Source: Areca catechu
Taxonomy: Eukaryota; Streptophyta; Magnoliopsida; Arecales; Arecaceae
Length of the DNA: 64,000 nt
NCBI GenBank assembly: GCA_021397845.1
Contig: CM038046.1
Coordinates: 65,118,021-65,182,020, forward strand
Direction: 5' to 3'
The position numbers were made by a program, and so were the translations under genes. Numbering within the stretch: position 1 is the stretch's first letter; each line of letters starts with the position of its first letter. Positions 35,532 to 47,836 of this stretch are shown here, piece by piece. Under the pieces are notes generated by a model, which saw only the letters and a program-made list of their open reading frames with translations, was not told the DNA's origin and did not search any database.

Positions 35532-36367
35532 ATAGCAGCCCTATTGGTACTAGTGTAGTTGAGGGACAAGCCTCAAATAGACCTTCATTTTTCAATGGAT
35601 CAAATTATACATATTAGAAAACTAGGATGAGAATTTATATGCATTCTATTGATTATAACTTATGGAGAGTAGTGGATAAAGGTCCACATATTCCTTCGAT
35701 TATGGTTAATGGGGTTTCCATCCCAAAGCTCGAAGAGGATTGGGATGAAAATGATATTAAACAATCTGAGGTCAATGCTAAGGCAATGAATCTCCTTTAT
35801 TGTGCATTAGATCCTAATGAATTTAATATGATATCTACTTGCACATCAGCTAAAGAAATATGGGACACACTTGAAGTTACCCATGAGGGTACCGATCAAG
35901 TGAAGAATACTAAGGTGAACATATTAGTGCATACTTATGAAATGTTCCGAATGGAACCTAATGAATCTATCACTGACATGTACACTAGATTTACAAATAT
36001 TATAAATGGAATGAGAAGTCTAGGAAAAGTAATGTCTAATGCTGATCTTGTTAATAAAATCCTCAGGTCACTTCCAATATCATGGGATCCGAAGGTGATC
36101 GCCATCCAAGATGCAAAAGACATTGACAAGCTACCATTGAAGCAGCTGGTTAGATCGCTCATGACTTATGAGCTAAATTTGAAGCAAAAGTCAATGAACA
36201 TGGATAAGAAGAAAAAGGGGATTTCATTCAAATCAAATATACAAGAAGAATCCTCAATAGATGAGTCCGAAGAAGAAGATGAAGATGAAAGTGAAGAAGC
36301 TTTCCTTGCTAGGAAATTTAGAAGATTCATGAAGAGGAGAAAGTTTCCTTACAAGAAGAAATTCTAA
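35532..36367 (+). pseudogene. SIRE-2 gag, broken
   Basis: Homologue of SIRE-1 gag. The start codon position has become ATA (35532-35534), and a base is missing in the run of C's just after it. A TAG at 35615-35617 replaces the Trp of the YWKTRM block. The remaining frame runs from 35627 for 246 codons: WDENDIKQSEVNAKAMNLLY, MYTRFTNIINGMRSLGK, LKQLVRSLMTYELNLKQKS, then an acidic Glu/Asp run and basic KKRRK-type end. Non-functional. Confidence 0.9.
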
Positions 36368-36436
36368 TCAACCAAAGAATAGAGAAAAGAGAAAGAGAAA
36401 GAGAAAGAACAAGAAAAGGAGAAGGAAATACCTACA

Positions 36437-37084
36437 TGCTTTGAGTGTAAGAAGCTGGGACACAACAAATTCGACTGCCCTCTCCTAAAGAAGTCAAGAA
36501 AAAGGCTAAGAAAGAAGGCAATGATGGCCACCTGGAGTGATAGTGAGGACTCCAGTTCTGAAAAAGAGCAAATAAAAATTACAAATCTTTGTCTCATAGC
36601 ACATCAAGAGCAAGATGAGGTGTGTCTTGCAACCAAGGAGAATAAAAGACTTTGGTATCTTGATAGTAGTTGCTCAAGGCACATGACGGGAGATGTGAAG
36701 CAATTCACTTTTCTTGAAGCAATGAATGGAGGGAGTGTGACCTTCGAGGATAATGGTAAAGGAAAAATCATTGGTATTGGTAAAGTTCACATTACTCCTT
36801 CTAGTTATATTAGCAATGTACTTTTAGTTGAAGGTTTAAAGCATAATCTATTAAGTATTAGTCAATTTTGCGATAAAGATTTTCAAGTTATTTTTAAATA
36901 ATCTTATTGCATGATTGTTAGTCCGGATAAGAATGGAGTATAATTCATTAAAAAAAGGCATGGTAATATTTTTTTGGTAGATTTAGATGATCTATCTTTA
37001 AATAATGGAGAATAACTTGTTGCAATGAATTCTACTAAAGATGAGACCAGTTGGCTTTAGCATAGAAGATTAAGTCATACTAGT
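36437..37084 (+). pseudogene. SIRE-2 zinc knuckle, protease and pre-integrase region
   Basis: One CCHC knuckle (CFECKKLGHNKFDC, about 36440-36480), then in another frame MMATWSDSEDSSSEKEQIKI and directly LWYLDSSCSRHMTGD, the protease start. Compared with SIRE-1, the roughly 640-base stretch with coiled coil and second knuckle is absent. Stops at 36899 and later break the pre-integrase part (LSLNNGE, SWL*HRRLSH-type). Confidence 0.85.
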
Positions 37085-38212
37085 ATGTATCTACTTTCAA
37101 AACTTTGCAAAAAGAATTTAGTTAGAGATCTGCCTGAACTTTATTTTGAAAAAGATAAAGTTTGCCAAGCATGTCAATTTGGAAAACAAGTTAAAACTTC
37201 TTTCAAACCTAAAGATTTTATAACTACTTGTAGGCCACTAGAACTACTTCATATGGATCTCTTTGGACTAACTAGAATATCCAGTCTAAGAGGGAAAAGA
37301 AATGGATTAGTCATAGTGGATGATTTTTCAAGATTTACATGGATTTTCTTTCTAGCACATAAAGATGAGTCATTTTCTGCATTTACAAAGTTTTATCAAA
37401 AAGTTTTAAATGAAAAAGGTGTTTCAATTGTTTGCATTCGTAGTGATCATGGAACTAAATTTGAAAATCAAGATTTTGAAAGCTTTTGTAATGAAAAAGG
37501 TATTGAACACAACTTTTCTGTACCTAAGACACCTCAGCAGAATGGGGTAGTAGAAAGAAAAAATCATACTTTAGAAGAAATGGCACGTACTATGCTTTAT
37601 GAAAATGATTTACCAAGATATTTTTGGACTGAAGCTATTAATACTGCATGTTATATTTTGAATCGAGTTTTAATCTGCCCTATTTTGAAAAAAACTCCTT
37701 ATGAACTTTGGAATCAAAGAAAACCAACCTTAAAATATTTTCGAGTTTTTGGTTGTAAATATTTTATCTTAAATAATGGCAAAGATAATCTTGGAAAATA
37801 TGATGCCAAGTCTGATGAAGGTATCTTTTTAGGATACTCTACATCAAGCAAGGCATACATAGTTTTCAACAAAAGAACTTTAGTTGTAGAGGAGTCTGTA
37901 CATGTTGTTTTTGAAGAATCTACTAACAAATCTTTCAGAAAAAAGGATACTTCTGATGCATATGCAGGTGCTGATAAGCTTCAAAAGTTGACATTGAATG
38001 ATCAACCATCTCAGTCAAATAAAGAAGATCAAGATAAAGATAAGAAAGGTGAAGACACTCCAAAGCACCAAGATCTACGTAAGGAGTGGAGGTATGCTCA
38101 TGGACATCCTAAGAAATTAATCCTAGGTGATCCATCTAAATGGATAAGAACTCGAGCCTCAATTAGAAATGAATATGATTATATAGCTTTTATTTCTCAA
38201 GTAGAGCCTTAA
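37085..38212 (+). pseudogene. SIRE-2 integrase
   Basis: Open for 375 codons. CQACQFGK at about residues 28-35 ends the zinc-binding part; HMDLFGLTRI carries the first Asp, IRSDHGTKFEN the second and QQNGVVERKN the Glu, so the triad is intact. GYSTSSKAYIVFNKRT marks the C-terminal region. The frame ends at a TAA (38210-38212) just before RT, so the domain is complete but cut off from its polyprotein. Confidence 0.9.
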
Positions 38213-39731
38213 TATATTGAAGAAGCTGAAAAAGACCGTAACTGGATAAATGCCATGCAAGATGAACTAATTCAGTTTAATAGAAATAATGTTTGGACAT
38301 TAGAAGAAAGACAATCTAATATTTCTGTTATTGGCACAAAATGGGTATTTAGAAATAAATTAGATAAAAATAAAATTGTTGTTAGAAATAAAGCTAAGCT
38401 AGTTGCCAAAGGCTACAATCAGGAGGAAGGAATTGATTTTGATGAAACTTTTGCTCCTGTTGCTAGACTTGAAGTAATTATACTATTATTAGCATTTGCC
38501 TGTCTTATGAATTTCAAACTCTTTCAAATGGATGTCAAAAGTGCTTTTCTGAATGATTTTATAATAGAAAAAGTTTTTGTTGAATAACCACCTAGATTTG
38601 AAAATCATGCACATCCTAATCATGCTTTTAAATTGCACAAAGCACTTTATGGATTAAAGCAAGCACCTAGAGCCTGGTATGAAAGACTTGGCAAATTTAT
38701 GATTGAAAATGAATTTTCTAGAGGCCATGTTGATAAAACTTTGTTTCTAAAAAGAAAATAATGATTTATTAGTAGTGCAAATATATGTTGATGATATTAT
38801 TTTCAGTGCTACTAATGAAATTATTTGTCAAGAATTTGCTAAGCTAATGCAAGATGAGTTCGAGATGAGCATGATGGGAGAACTCAATTTCTTTCTCGGA
38901 CTCCAAATCAAGCAAACTAAAGATGGAATCTTCATCAACCAAGCTAAGTGTACAAAAAAAATTATAAAAAAGTTTGGGATGGAGACTACTAAATCAATAG
39001 GTACACCTATGAGCCCCTTTTGTAAACTTGATAAAGATGAGCATGGTAAATATATAGATCAAAAATTATACAGAGATATGATTGGCTCTTTAATGTACTT
39101 AACTACTAGTAGACCAAATATAATGTTTAGTGTATGCATGTGTGCTAGATATCAGTCTGAACCTAAAGAATCATATTTGTTGGCTATTAAGGGCATTATT
39201 AAATATATATCTGGTGCAATTGATATTGGCTTATGGTATTCTAGAGATTTATCTACTGAATTAATTAGATATTCTGATGCTAATTTTGCTGGTTATAAAT
39301 TTGATAGAAAGAGTACTAGTGGAACTTGCCAATTTCTTGGAGTTAACTTAATCTCCTGGTTTAGCAAGAAACAAACTTCAGTTGTACTATCAACAACTAA
39401 AGCTGAGTATATTGCAGCAGGAAGTTGTTGTGCTTAAATTTTGTGGATTAAGCAACAACTTGAAGATTTTAGAATCAAGTTGACTAGTACACCTATAAAG
39501 TGTAACAATACCAGTGCTATTTGCTTGACTAAAAATCTTGTTCAACATTCTAGAAGTAAACACATTAAAATTAGGCATCACTTTATTATAAATCATGTTG
39601 AAAATAATGATGTTGTGCTTGAATTTATTTGTACTGAATTGTAATTAGTTGATATTTTGACTAAGCCAGTCCTAGAAGATCGGTTCTATATGATTAGAAG
39701 AGAACTCAGGATCATTAATCCTTTTGAATAA
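38213..39731 (+). pseudogene. SIRE-2 reverse transcriptase and RNase H, broken
   Basis: RT start NNVWTLEERQSN (38284), KWVFRNKLD, FDETFAPVARL, QMDVKSAFLNDF, then a TAA at 38585-38587 where SIRE-1 has Gln (CAA). It continues with YGLKQAPRAWYERL, a shift near 38760, IYVDDIIFSATN (38778), LNFFLGLQIKQTKDGIF, and RNase H (YSDANFAGYKFDRKSTSGTC, LSTTKAEYIAAGSCCA), a TAA at 39435-39437, then CNNTSAICLTKN and the final FE with stop at 39729-39731. Confidence 0.88.
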
Positions 39732-40140
39732 AATCTTCCAATCTTTGACTCAAAATAGATGAAATTTGACATCAATCATATTCATTTATTATAAATTTCA
39801 TTGAATTACCTATGATTTTAATATGCCTTTAATTCTCTTAGTTTTCAATTTTAAGTCGATGTGTCGATACATCCGTGGGTCGACACATGAATGATAGTAG
39901 ACCGAGATTAAGTGCATTCCGAAATATTTTTTCCCTTATTTCACCTCCCCACTCAAGCCGACACATACCTTAACTCCCTCCATACTGCTCCTTCCCTCCA
40001 ATCTGTGCTTAAAACCCTTTGATTCTTCATTTGGGATGTTTTTTTGTTCGGATTGAGTGACATTCCACCTCCCATTTCCAATTTGAACCCTAAAAACCCT
40101 AGGTTTCTCCTCCAAACTTGTTCAAATCCTTATTCTGTAC

Positions 40141-42110
40141 AATGAGGCCCCAAAAACAAGTAGTCTGTTTCCCTCGGCCATCTATTCAAGAAGAAGAGCG
40201 AAGAACCAAAGCCAGACATGAAGCTAAAGCTCCAGATCCACCAGTTCGACCCTTTTTTGCAGCTTCTAGCTGGATAAGCTCGAAGACGGTTGTCGGAGGA
40301 TGCCATGTGGACTTCAGTTTCGTCGACCAGTAGCACTTTAGGATCAGTCAGTGGATCAGAGATGCTGGTCTGACATCCTTCTATTCTCTGAGCGAGAGAT
40401 ACTACCCAGGGCTCATATGAGAGTTCTATGGATCATTAGCCCATGGGAGTGATGGCTGGTTAGCTCAGGTCAGAGGCAGGGATATCCCCGTTACTTCAGA
40501 GATATTGAGCAGAGTATGGAATATTCCTATACTGGTTCAGTTGTCGACAGTTTGATTGATAGAGTGAGTGGTCTCTAATGTGTATTCGAGTCAGACATTT
40601 TGCCTAAGGGAGCCACTGTGCCTGCATCCTATTTGTAAATAGAGATGAGACTTCTGCACCACATTGTCACCCGGATCCTTCTGCCGAAGACCGGACGTTT
40701 TGATTACATCACTAAGGGAGAGCTACTCATGATAGTCTCATTGGTACAACACACACCTGTCTGCCTTCCAGTGCTCATGGTTCATCAGATGACGGAGGCT
40801 TCGATGAGTCAGCGACTCTGCTTACCCTACGGGATGGGGTTGACATTGTTGTTTAAAGAGTATGGTGTTACATTTGAGGACGAGCCCTTCCGTATGCCCC
40901 TACATACTGATGTTTATGACATCAGGTCATTACATCGGATGGGTTATCACCTGTTCAGAGGCCAGTGGAGATGCAGAGTATCTGGTCAGGCCGACGACAG
41001 AGATGATGATGATGCTGTAGAGGAGGAGTGCATTCTTTCTGTCAAGGCAAGACTTAATGAGGCATCTCTTCTAGAGAGTCAGCTTTAGCAAGCAGCACAG
41101 CCAGAGACTGCTTCTCAGTCTGAGCCTACATCTCAGCCTCAGCTAGTTTAGTTGGATACTCCAGGAGCTTCAATGAGTTTGATGGATAGAGTCGCTCATG
41201 TGGAGACAGAGGTCATGACTATCGGGCAGTGACTTGACAGTTTTATTGTTGAGACCAGAGAGAGCCATAAAAGACTGAGTGATGGCATCTCAGCTATTTT
41301 GACTGCACTATCCAGACCTTTTCCAGGGAGTATTCCAGTTTCTGATATTGCTCCACCTGCTCCAGCACCAGTTGTTGATGACAGTGATGATGGTGATGAT
41401 GAGGAGACTGACTTTGATGGATTCGACTTCTCATATTTGATTTCAAAGCCATCGATAGAGGTGATAGTAGACTTGCCTATGAGTCTCATTTGTGACCCTT
41501 CCAGTTCACCTACTCAAACTCCTGTCCTATCTACTCCACCATCCAGATCTGATGATCATGTTCCTATTCCTATTCTTTCACCTGTTGTTGATTCACCTGT
41601 TGTTGATTTACCTGTTATTGATACACCCATTATTGACACTCCTATTGTTGACTCATTGATTACAGATTTACCCATTCATTCTTCAGCTGATTCGCCTATC
41701 ATTTTATCAGCTGATACACCTATTTTTGACACACCCACTGTTGATACACCTACTATCCATACATCCTCTCTTATTCGAGAGCTAGGTTTTTGCACACCTG
41801 GCTTTCAATATCTTGATTCTGGTCCATCTTTTGATCATACATCACATCTGATAGTTGTAGAGACTGTTGCCCCGATCTGCTCTGTTCCTGCTAAGGACAT
41901 AGCCTCCACCTCTTCTGCTCCAGCTAGGGTCAAACATATACTCAACGCAGAGGACGTGGTCGTCGTACTCCTCCACGATCGATCAGGAACCGCATTCGTG
42001 ATCTCCGATCGATGTGGCCCTGAGCTCGCTCTTTTACTGATACTGGACCGATTGAGATCGGATCTTTCGATGATGAGGATAAGGATTAAGATATCTTTGT
42101 ATGTTTAGAT
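40141..42110 (+). pseudogene. SIRE-2 third ORF (env-like position), broken
   Basis: Homologue of SIRE-1 11901-13525. Pieces: 40141-40333 (MRPQKQVVCF, basic), 40334-40640 with stops (EFYGSL, WLAQVRGRDIPVTSEILSRV), 40645-41088 (LLHHIVTRILLPKTGRFDYI, SLHRMGYHLF), and 41299-42108, acidic then a proline-rich repeat of the P-x-x-D type (SPVVDLPVIDTPIIDTPIVD). Four or more stops. The low-complexity repeat replaces the Asp/Glu/Ser run of SIRE-1. Bases 39732-40140 before it are non-coding and carry two palindromic motifs near 39855-39890. Confidence 0.75.
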
Positions 42111-42925
42111 AGTTTATTTTTATGCATCTTTTGTATGTTTTGTTGTACAAATTCTGAATTTAAATGAAATATTATGTTATACTTCATATTATGATCTTAA
42201 ATGAATGAAATGCTTTAATTTCCTTTAGTACTTCATTGTCTTTTAAGTGGATGAATGAATTTTTATCGTACTTCAATGCTATATCTTGAATAACTTACCT
42301 ATTTTTCTTCCTACCTTTTTAATGATAACAAAAAGGGGGAGTAATAAGACCAAGTATAAATGTGCACGGGAGTAATAAGAGTAATAGTATATATATATAT
42401 ATATGCTTGAAAATTTGTCATGTTTGACAATTCTTTTGTGTAAATTTGAAAATTCTTTTGAAAATTTAGTTGAGCTTGAATTGAAAATTCTTTACAAATT
42501 CCTTAAGTAAGGGGGAGCAATGCCTCCTTTATATTGAAAATCTATTTCGAATTGAATTTCATGTCAAATCTTTTCTTTAAATGTTTGAAAAGATGTTTAC
42601 AAATTCTTTTATGAATCATCTATTCAGGAGGAGCCTAATTTAATGCTGAATTTTTATCTCTCCTAAACATGTTTTCTTGTAGAGTATCATGATATATGAG
42701 TTTATATCTTATATATATATATCGCAAAGCTCTGATACTCTTAATCATTATAACAAGCTCTGATACTCTTAATCTATATATCACTCTTGCTCTGATACAT
42801 TATTTCAATAATGTAATTACTTTGATACACCTATTGCATTCAACTCTTCGCACCTTATAAATTCTTTTAAAAGCTTTTTTGTAATTTATACTTAAAGGTT
42901 TTGTCATCATCAAAAAGGAGGAGAT
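42111..42925 (+). other. SIRE-2 3' untranslated region with several polypurine tracts
   Basis: No gene. Purine tracts AAAAAGGGGGAG (42334), AAGGGGGAG (42508), AGGAGGAG (42627) and the final AAAAAGGAGGAGAT next to the LTR. SIRE-1 has a matching series of four. Confidence 0.7.
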
Positions 42926-44419
42926 TGTTGACTCCATTATTGATATTGATGATAAGCAAAATACTTAAGTATAAGTTCAGTACTAATGATTTCTTTGAAG
43001 TGTGTTTTTATAGAAAAAAGGTACTTATCAATTTGATAAAAGATTGTTTGATTAAAGAAGCCAAGTTTAGATGAAAGAACTGCTCAAAGAAGACTTAGAC
43101 AGTTAAAGTTTGGTTGAATGGATACTTGAGTAAAATATAAATTTGATTTAGCACAAGTTCAGGTATCTTTGTGAAGATATTAGTGAGGTGTCAACTCAAA
43201 GTGTCGATATATGATACCAAATGTCAATACATGATAGTGAAGTGTCGACTCAAGTCGGTATACAAAGAAAGTTTTAGATGGCACGGCTGAAGTGTCAATA
43301 CATGGACTTGAAGTGTCGATCAAAGTGTCGACATATGGATCAGCTCATCATCTGAGATTTTTAAGTCACAGAACTTGCTGAAGATGAATAACTGTAGAAG
43401 TGTCGACACATGGATACGAAGTGTTGACTCAAAGTATCGACTCACCTAAAGAAGTGTCGACACATCTGAGATTTTCAGAAAGTCAGATTGAAGATATTAG
43501 AATTGGGTGTCGACTCAAGAAGATCAAGTGTCAACCTGAAGTGTCGACTCATAGCCTGAAGTGTCGACACATGAAGTTCTGGGAACAGTAACGGTTAGTT
43601 TTTCAAATGCAGAACTTGTCTCTTTTCACCCCCAACGGCTAGATTTTCGTGTCTAACGACTAGAAACCAGATTTGAGACCTTGGGAAGGTATTTATATGC
43701 TCCAAATCAAATCAAAAAAGAGAGTTTTGAAAAAGAAATATCCATGAGAGAAGAAAAGAGAGATTTTACTCCTATTCATTGAAGTTTAACCACTTTCAAG
43801 TAAAAGCAAGCATTCAAGAGCCTTCAAGAGCATTAAAGATCAACCATTCTTGAGTAATCAAAGAGGCTTCATCAAGTTAAAAGCATCACAATAAAGAGCT
43901 TCAAAGAGATACTCACTTTTTATTAGAATGCTTATATTGTTTCTCTACTTCAAACTTTATTTATTGTAAGGGTTCTTGGTTAGCCTATTGCAAAACCAAG
44001 GGAGATTATTGGTGAGCCTTTGAAAACCAATTAGGTTCTTGGTTAGCCCAGAAAACCAAGGGAGATTGGTGGTGATCCTTAAAACTATTTAGATTCTTAG
44101 TTAGCCCGTAAAACCAAGTGAGGTTTTGTCTTGTGAGCCTTGTATAGTGAATTCTCAAGGGGATCTTGGAGAGTGGATGTAGGTGCATTAGATAGCACCG
44201 AACCACTATACTTCTATGTATTTGTGGTTGCTTGTCTCCTCTACTTGCTCTTAATTTATTGCTTTATATTTTCACCACACATTTACTTAAGAGCATTTTA
44301 TTTGCATTCATAGTACTTGTTTAAATTGTTGGATTGAATCATATAATATTGCATTGCATCAAGTAATTATTTTTTAGAGACCCAATTCACCCCCCTCTTG
44401 GATTGCTTACTGGGTAACA
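42926..44419 (+). repeat. 3' LTR of SIRE-2 (1494 bp)
   Basis: TGTTGACTCC to ACTGGGTAACA, preceded by the purine tract AAAAAGGAGGAGAT (42912-42925). It lacks a stretch near 44145 present in the 5' LTR, which explains the shorter length. Confidence 0.93.
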
Positions 44420-44573
44420 TCAACCCCTCGACCTTCTTGGCTGAGGTCTCTATCATAAAAAGCATCTCGCTGAGACCTTCGTCTATTAACGAGATCTCAT
44501 GGAGAAGCTGCAAACAATAAAACAATATTAGTCACATACAAGGAACGAGGAGAAGAGGACAGAAGTTGGAGGG

Positions 44574-45866
44574 CTAATGACTTACCCTCATCAGGTTGAG
44601 GTAGGAGCTCTTTGCTACCTCATTCAGATTCTGCTGACTCGACTCTTCCCAGTTGGCTTCCATGATTGCCCCCTTAAGCAGGTCCTTGGCCTGCCCAGGG
44701 TCATGGAGAGCATGCCAGCGCTGGAATATTTTATAGCTGACTTCGCTGGCATTCGCTTCTTCTGCCACTCCCTTCCCCTTATCTGTTGGGTGAACCACCT
44801 CTGTTGGCTCAACTGATGACGGGACTGAGGCTATCACCACTTCGACCGGCTTAGACGACACTTGCTTTGGTCGGGTGGTCGACTCCCTGGCGATGGGCAA
44901 AGGTCCTGACCCTATTGCCGCCAACCTCTTTGATAGAGGCACGTATCCTCTTTGGAGTCTGACGCCACTATGATTGCGGGTCGCTCCTCCACCCGCTATT
45001 TCTTTGCCTTGTTCGCGGTTGGCTCCGCAGACTGGGCGGCCCTCTTCCTTGCCGCCTGCTTTGCTACATTTGCTCTGTTAGGTTTCATCTTTTCTCCTAT
45101 TACAATGACAAAATCAAAGTAAGTAAAGAAAGCCCATGGAACAAAAAGAAGATCGACGGCAGCAGCTTCTATCCTACCTAAACATCCGTGGCGGTTGATT
45201 CTGGCCAACTGGAGGCTATCCTCCCGAAGCAACTCATAATCATGGTGACACCGACTGCCTCCATTCTATTGAAGTCTGCCTGGTCGGCCATCAGCACTGC
45301 CCTCCCTTCGTTGGCCGTCAACCTTGGTTCCCCCTATGATAGAGCAAAACCCTAAAGCTGAAGACTATCCATGAAAAAGAATCTAGATTTCCATCTATGG
45401 ATGGCCGACGGAAGACCCCCCAGTATCTTTCGTCCAGGACGAGGGCTAAACATTCACCACTCTTGGCTCCTAAAGTCTTTCTTCAGGATGAAGAAGTTGG
45501 TGAAGAGGGAAGTCCTAGGCTTAGCTACGGCTCTCCGACACAGAACCAGAAGCAGCTGATCGCCCGAATGCTATTCGGGGTTAGCTGCACAGGGGAGATC
45601 CTATACAGGTTAAAGACCTCTACAAAGAAATCACACAGGGTAAACCTAAGTCCTGCCTTAAGGTGATCCTCATATATCAGAAGGGCTCCCGGACTCAGTG
45701 GCCTGGTCACCCTTCCTTCCCGGTTCGGGACAAAGAGGTACAAGATAGAAGGAATGTTATACCTAACCCTAAGAGCCTCTACCCTCTCCCATGTCATCTC
45801 AGACCAGACTTCGCTGGGGCCTAACTTTTTCTCCCTATGACTGGAACTCCATCTACCGGAGGCCAT
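44574..45866 (-). pseudogene. Tat A antisense ORF, N-terminal part, broken
   Basis: Antisense to gag-pol. Starts at ATG 45866 (MASGRWSSS) and includes YNIPSILYLFVP, then EDHLKAGLRFTLCDFFVEVF and SPVQLTPNSIRAI. This matches a plant domain often annotated as putative gypsy-type transposon protein (Pfam Transposase_28, from memory). Stops after about 113 codons; further pieces lie at 44996-45232 (basic, QAARKRAAQ) and 44574-44942 (KDLLKGAIMEANWEESSQQN). SIRE-2 interrupts it at 44419 and the rest resumes at 33906. The function of these antisense proteins is unknown. Confidence 0.7.
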
Positions 45867-45998
45867 TACTATGGAGTTTGAAGAAGAGGGGACTAACCTG
45901 AGAGTTGGTTTCCTTAGGGGATGGTGACAGCGAAAGGAGGCGCTCTATCTCTTCGAACACGAATGTAACAGGGAACTCCACCCAAAACCACAACACCT

Positions 45999-46011
45999 CC
46001 ATTTATAGCCC
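45999..46011 (-). promoter_or_regulatory. TATA-like box for the Tat A antisense ORF
   Basis: On the minus strand this reads GGGCTATAAATGG, about 135 bases upstream of ATG 45866. The stretch between (45867-45998) is free of strong coding signal and could be a 5' UTR. Tat B has a comparable box in front of its antisense ORF. Bases 46012-46300 hold nothing else recognised. Confidence 0.5.
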
Positions 46012-46300
46012 TTGAGAGAGTTGGTTCCCACCGTCCCTCGACCCTCATGACCCAAGTGCCAAGCGGTATGACTTCCCACATGATAGAAGCCGATGCGATG
46101 CAATGGAGCACATTCAAGCCATGATCCGCATGATTGCCAAATCAGTGGTGGAGAGTTTGCCTCCAGTACGGCGCCGACCACCTAGATGTCTCCACGTCAC
46201 TCAACTCACTTCTGAAGTCTGATGGCCGAGCGGGCCAGGCTGGCCCTTCATCATTGCACCCGTTTTGCATTAACTGTCGCTCCCCTACCTCCAATGCGGG

Positions 46301-47836
46301 TATTGCCCAGTAAGCAACCCAAGAGGGGGATGAATTGGGTCTCTAAAAATATTTACTTGATGCAATGTAATACTATGCAATCCAACTCAACAATTAAATA
46401 AGGTACTAAGAATTCAAATGTAATGCTCTTAAATAAAAGTGCAGCGAAAATAAAGAGCAATAAATGAAAAGCAAGTAGAGAGCAATCAACCACAAAGACC
46501 AAGAAATATAGTGGTTCGGTGCTATCCAATGCACCTACATCCACTTCCCAAGATCTCCTTGGGAATTCACTATAATCTCTACCAATTATAGTTGATTAGT
46601 TTTCCAGGCTCATTAATCAAAAACCCAACTTATTTTTACAAGGCCAATAAGTCAAAACCTCACTTGGTTTTATAGGCTAACCAAGAATCTAAATGGTTTT
46701 AAGGCTCACCACCAACCTCCCTTGGTTTTCCGGGTGAACCAAGAACCTAATTGGTTTTCAAAGGCTCACCAATAATCTCCCTTGGTTTTACAATAGGCTA
46801 ACCAAGAACCCTTACCACAAATAAGTTTTTGAAGTAAAGAGAAAAGCTTTCTAATAAAAAGTTGGTATCTCTTTGAAGCTCGTTGTTGTAGTGCTTTTAA
46901 ACTTGTTGAAGCCTCTTGAATGCTCAAGAATGGTTGATCTTTAATGCTCTTGAAGGCTCTTGAATGCTTGGAGGCTTGTTTTTGCTTGAGAGTGGTTGAA
47001 TCTTCAATGAATAGGAGTGAATGCCCTCTTTTCTTTTCTTTTGAATGCTTCTATTTCATTCTCATGAATAATCATTCTTTTGATTTGATTTGGAGTATAT
47101 ATATACCTTTCCAAGGTCTCAAATCCATTTTTTAGCCGTTAGACTTAAAAATCTAGTTATTGGAGGGCATAAGAGTCGAGTTCTGTATTTGAAAAACTAG
47201 ATGTTACTGTTTTCAGAACTCCATGTGTCAATACTTCAGGCTATGAGTCGACACTTTAGGTCGACACTTGAATTTCTTGAGTCGACACCCAGTTCAAAAA
47301 TCTTCAATTTGGTTCTCTGGAAATCTTAGATGTGTCGACACTTTGCTTCCATGTGTCAACACTTTGCTTCCATGTGTCAACACTTCTGCAGTTCTTCATT
47401 TTCAGCAAGTTCTATGGCTTGAAAATCTCAGGCAATGAGCTGATCTATGTGTCAATATTTTGAGTCGACACTTCAGGTCCATGTGTTGACACTTTAGCCG
47501 TACCATCTGAAACATTCTTTGTGCACCGGCTTGAGTCGACACTTCTCTTCCATGTATCGATACTTGGTGTCATATATCGACACTTTGAGTCGACACCTCA
47601 CTGAACTTGTGCTAAAATAGATTTAAACTTCACTCAATTAACCATTCAAGCAAACTTTGACTGTCCAAGTCTTCTTTGAGCAGATCTTTTCATCTAAGCT
47701 TGGCTTCTTCAAACAAACAAACTTCTTCAAATTTGTGAGCACCTTTTTCTATAAAAACATACTTCAAGGAGATCATTAGTACTCAACTTATAATTAACCG
47801 TTTTGCTTATCATCAAAATCAATAACAGAGTCAACA
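46301..47836 (-). repeat. Solo LTR of the SIRE-2 family
   Basis: 1,536 bases, reverse orientation. On the minus strand it starts TGTTGACTCTGTTATTG like SIRE-2 and ends CTGGGCAATA (terminal CA now TA). Perfect duplication GCGGG at 46296-46300 and 47837-47841. No internal region remains, so it arose by LTR-LTR recombination. GTGTCGACAC-type motifs cluster at 47220-47600. Confidence 0.93.

Larger units (their letters stand above)
33907..44419 (+). mobile_element. SIRE-2: Ty1/copia Sirevirus-type retrotransposon
   Basis: 10,513-bp plus-strand element inside the Tat A antisense ORF. LTRs 33907-35474 and 42926-44419, ends TGTTGACTC and GGGCAACA (GGGTAACA at the right). Five-base flanks CCAAC (33902-33906) and TCAAC (44420-44424) match at four positions. 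Gene order is as in SIRE-1, including the third ORF. It belongs to a related but distinct family: the palindromic motif has CATG-type flanks and gag lacks the coiled coil and second knuckle. Many stops and shifts. Confidence 0.93.
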
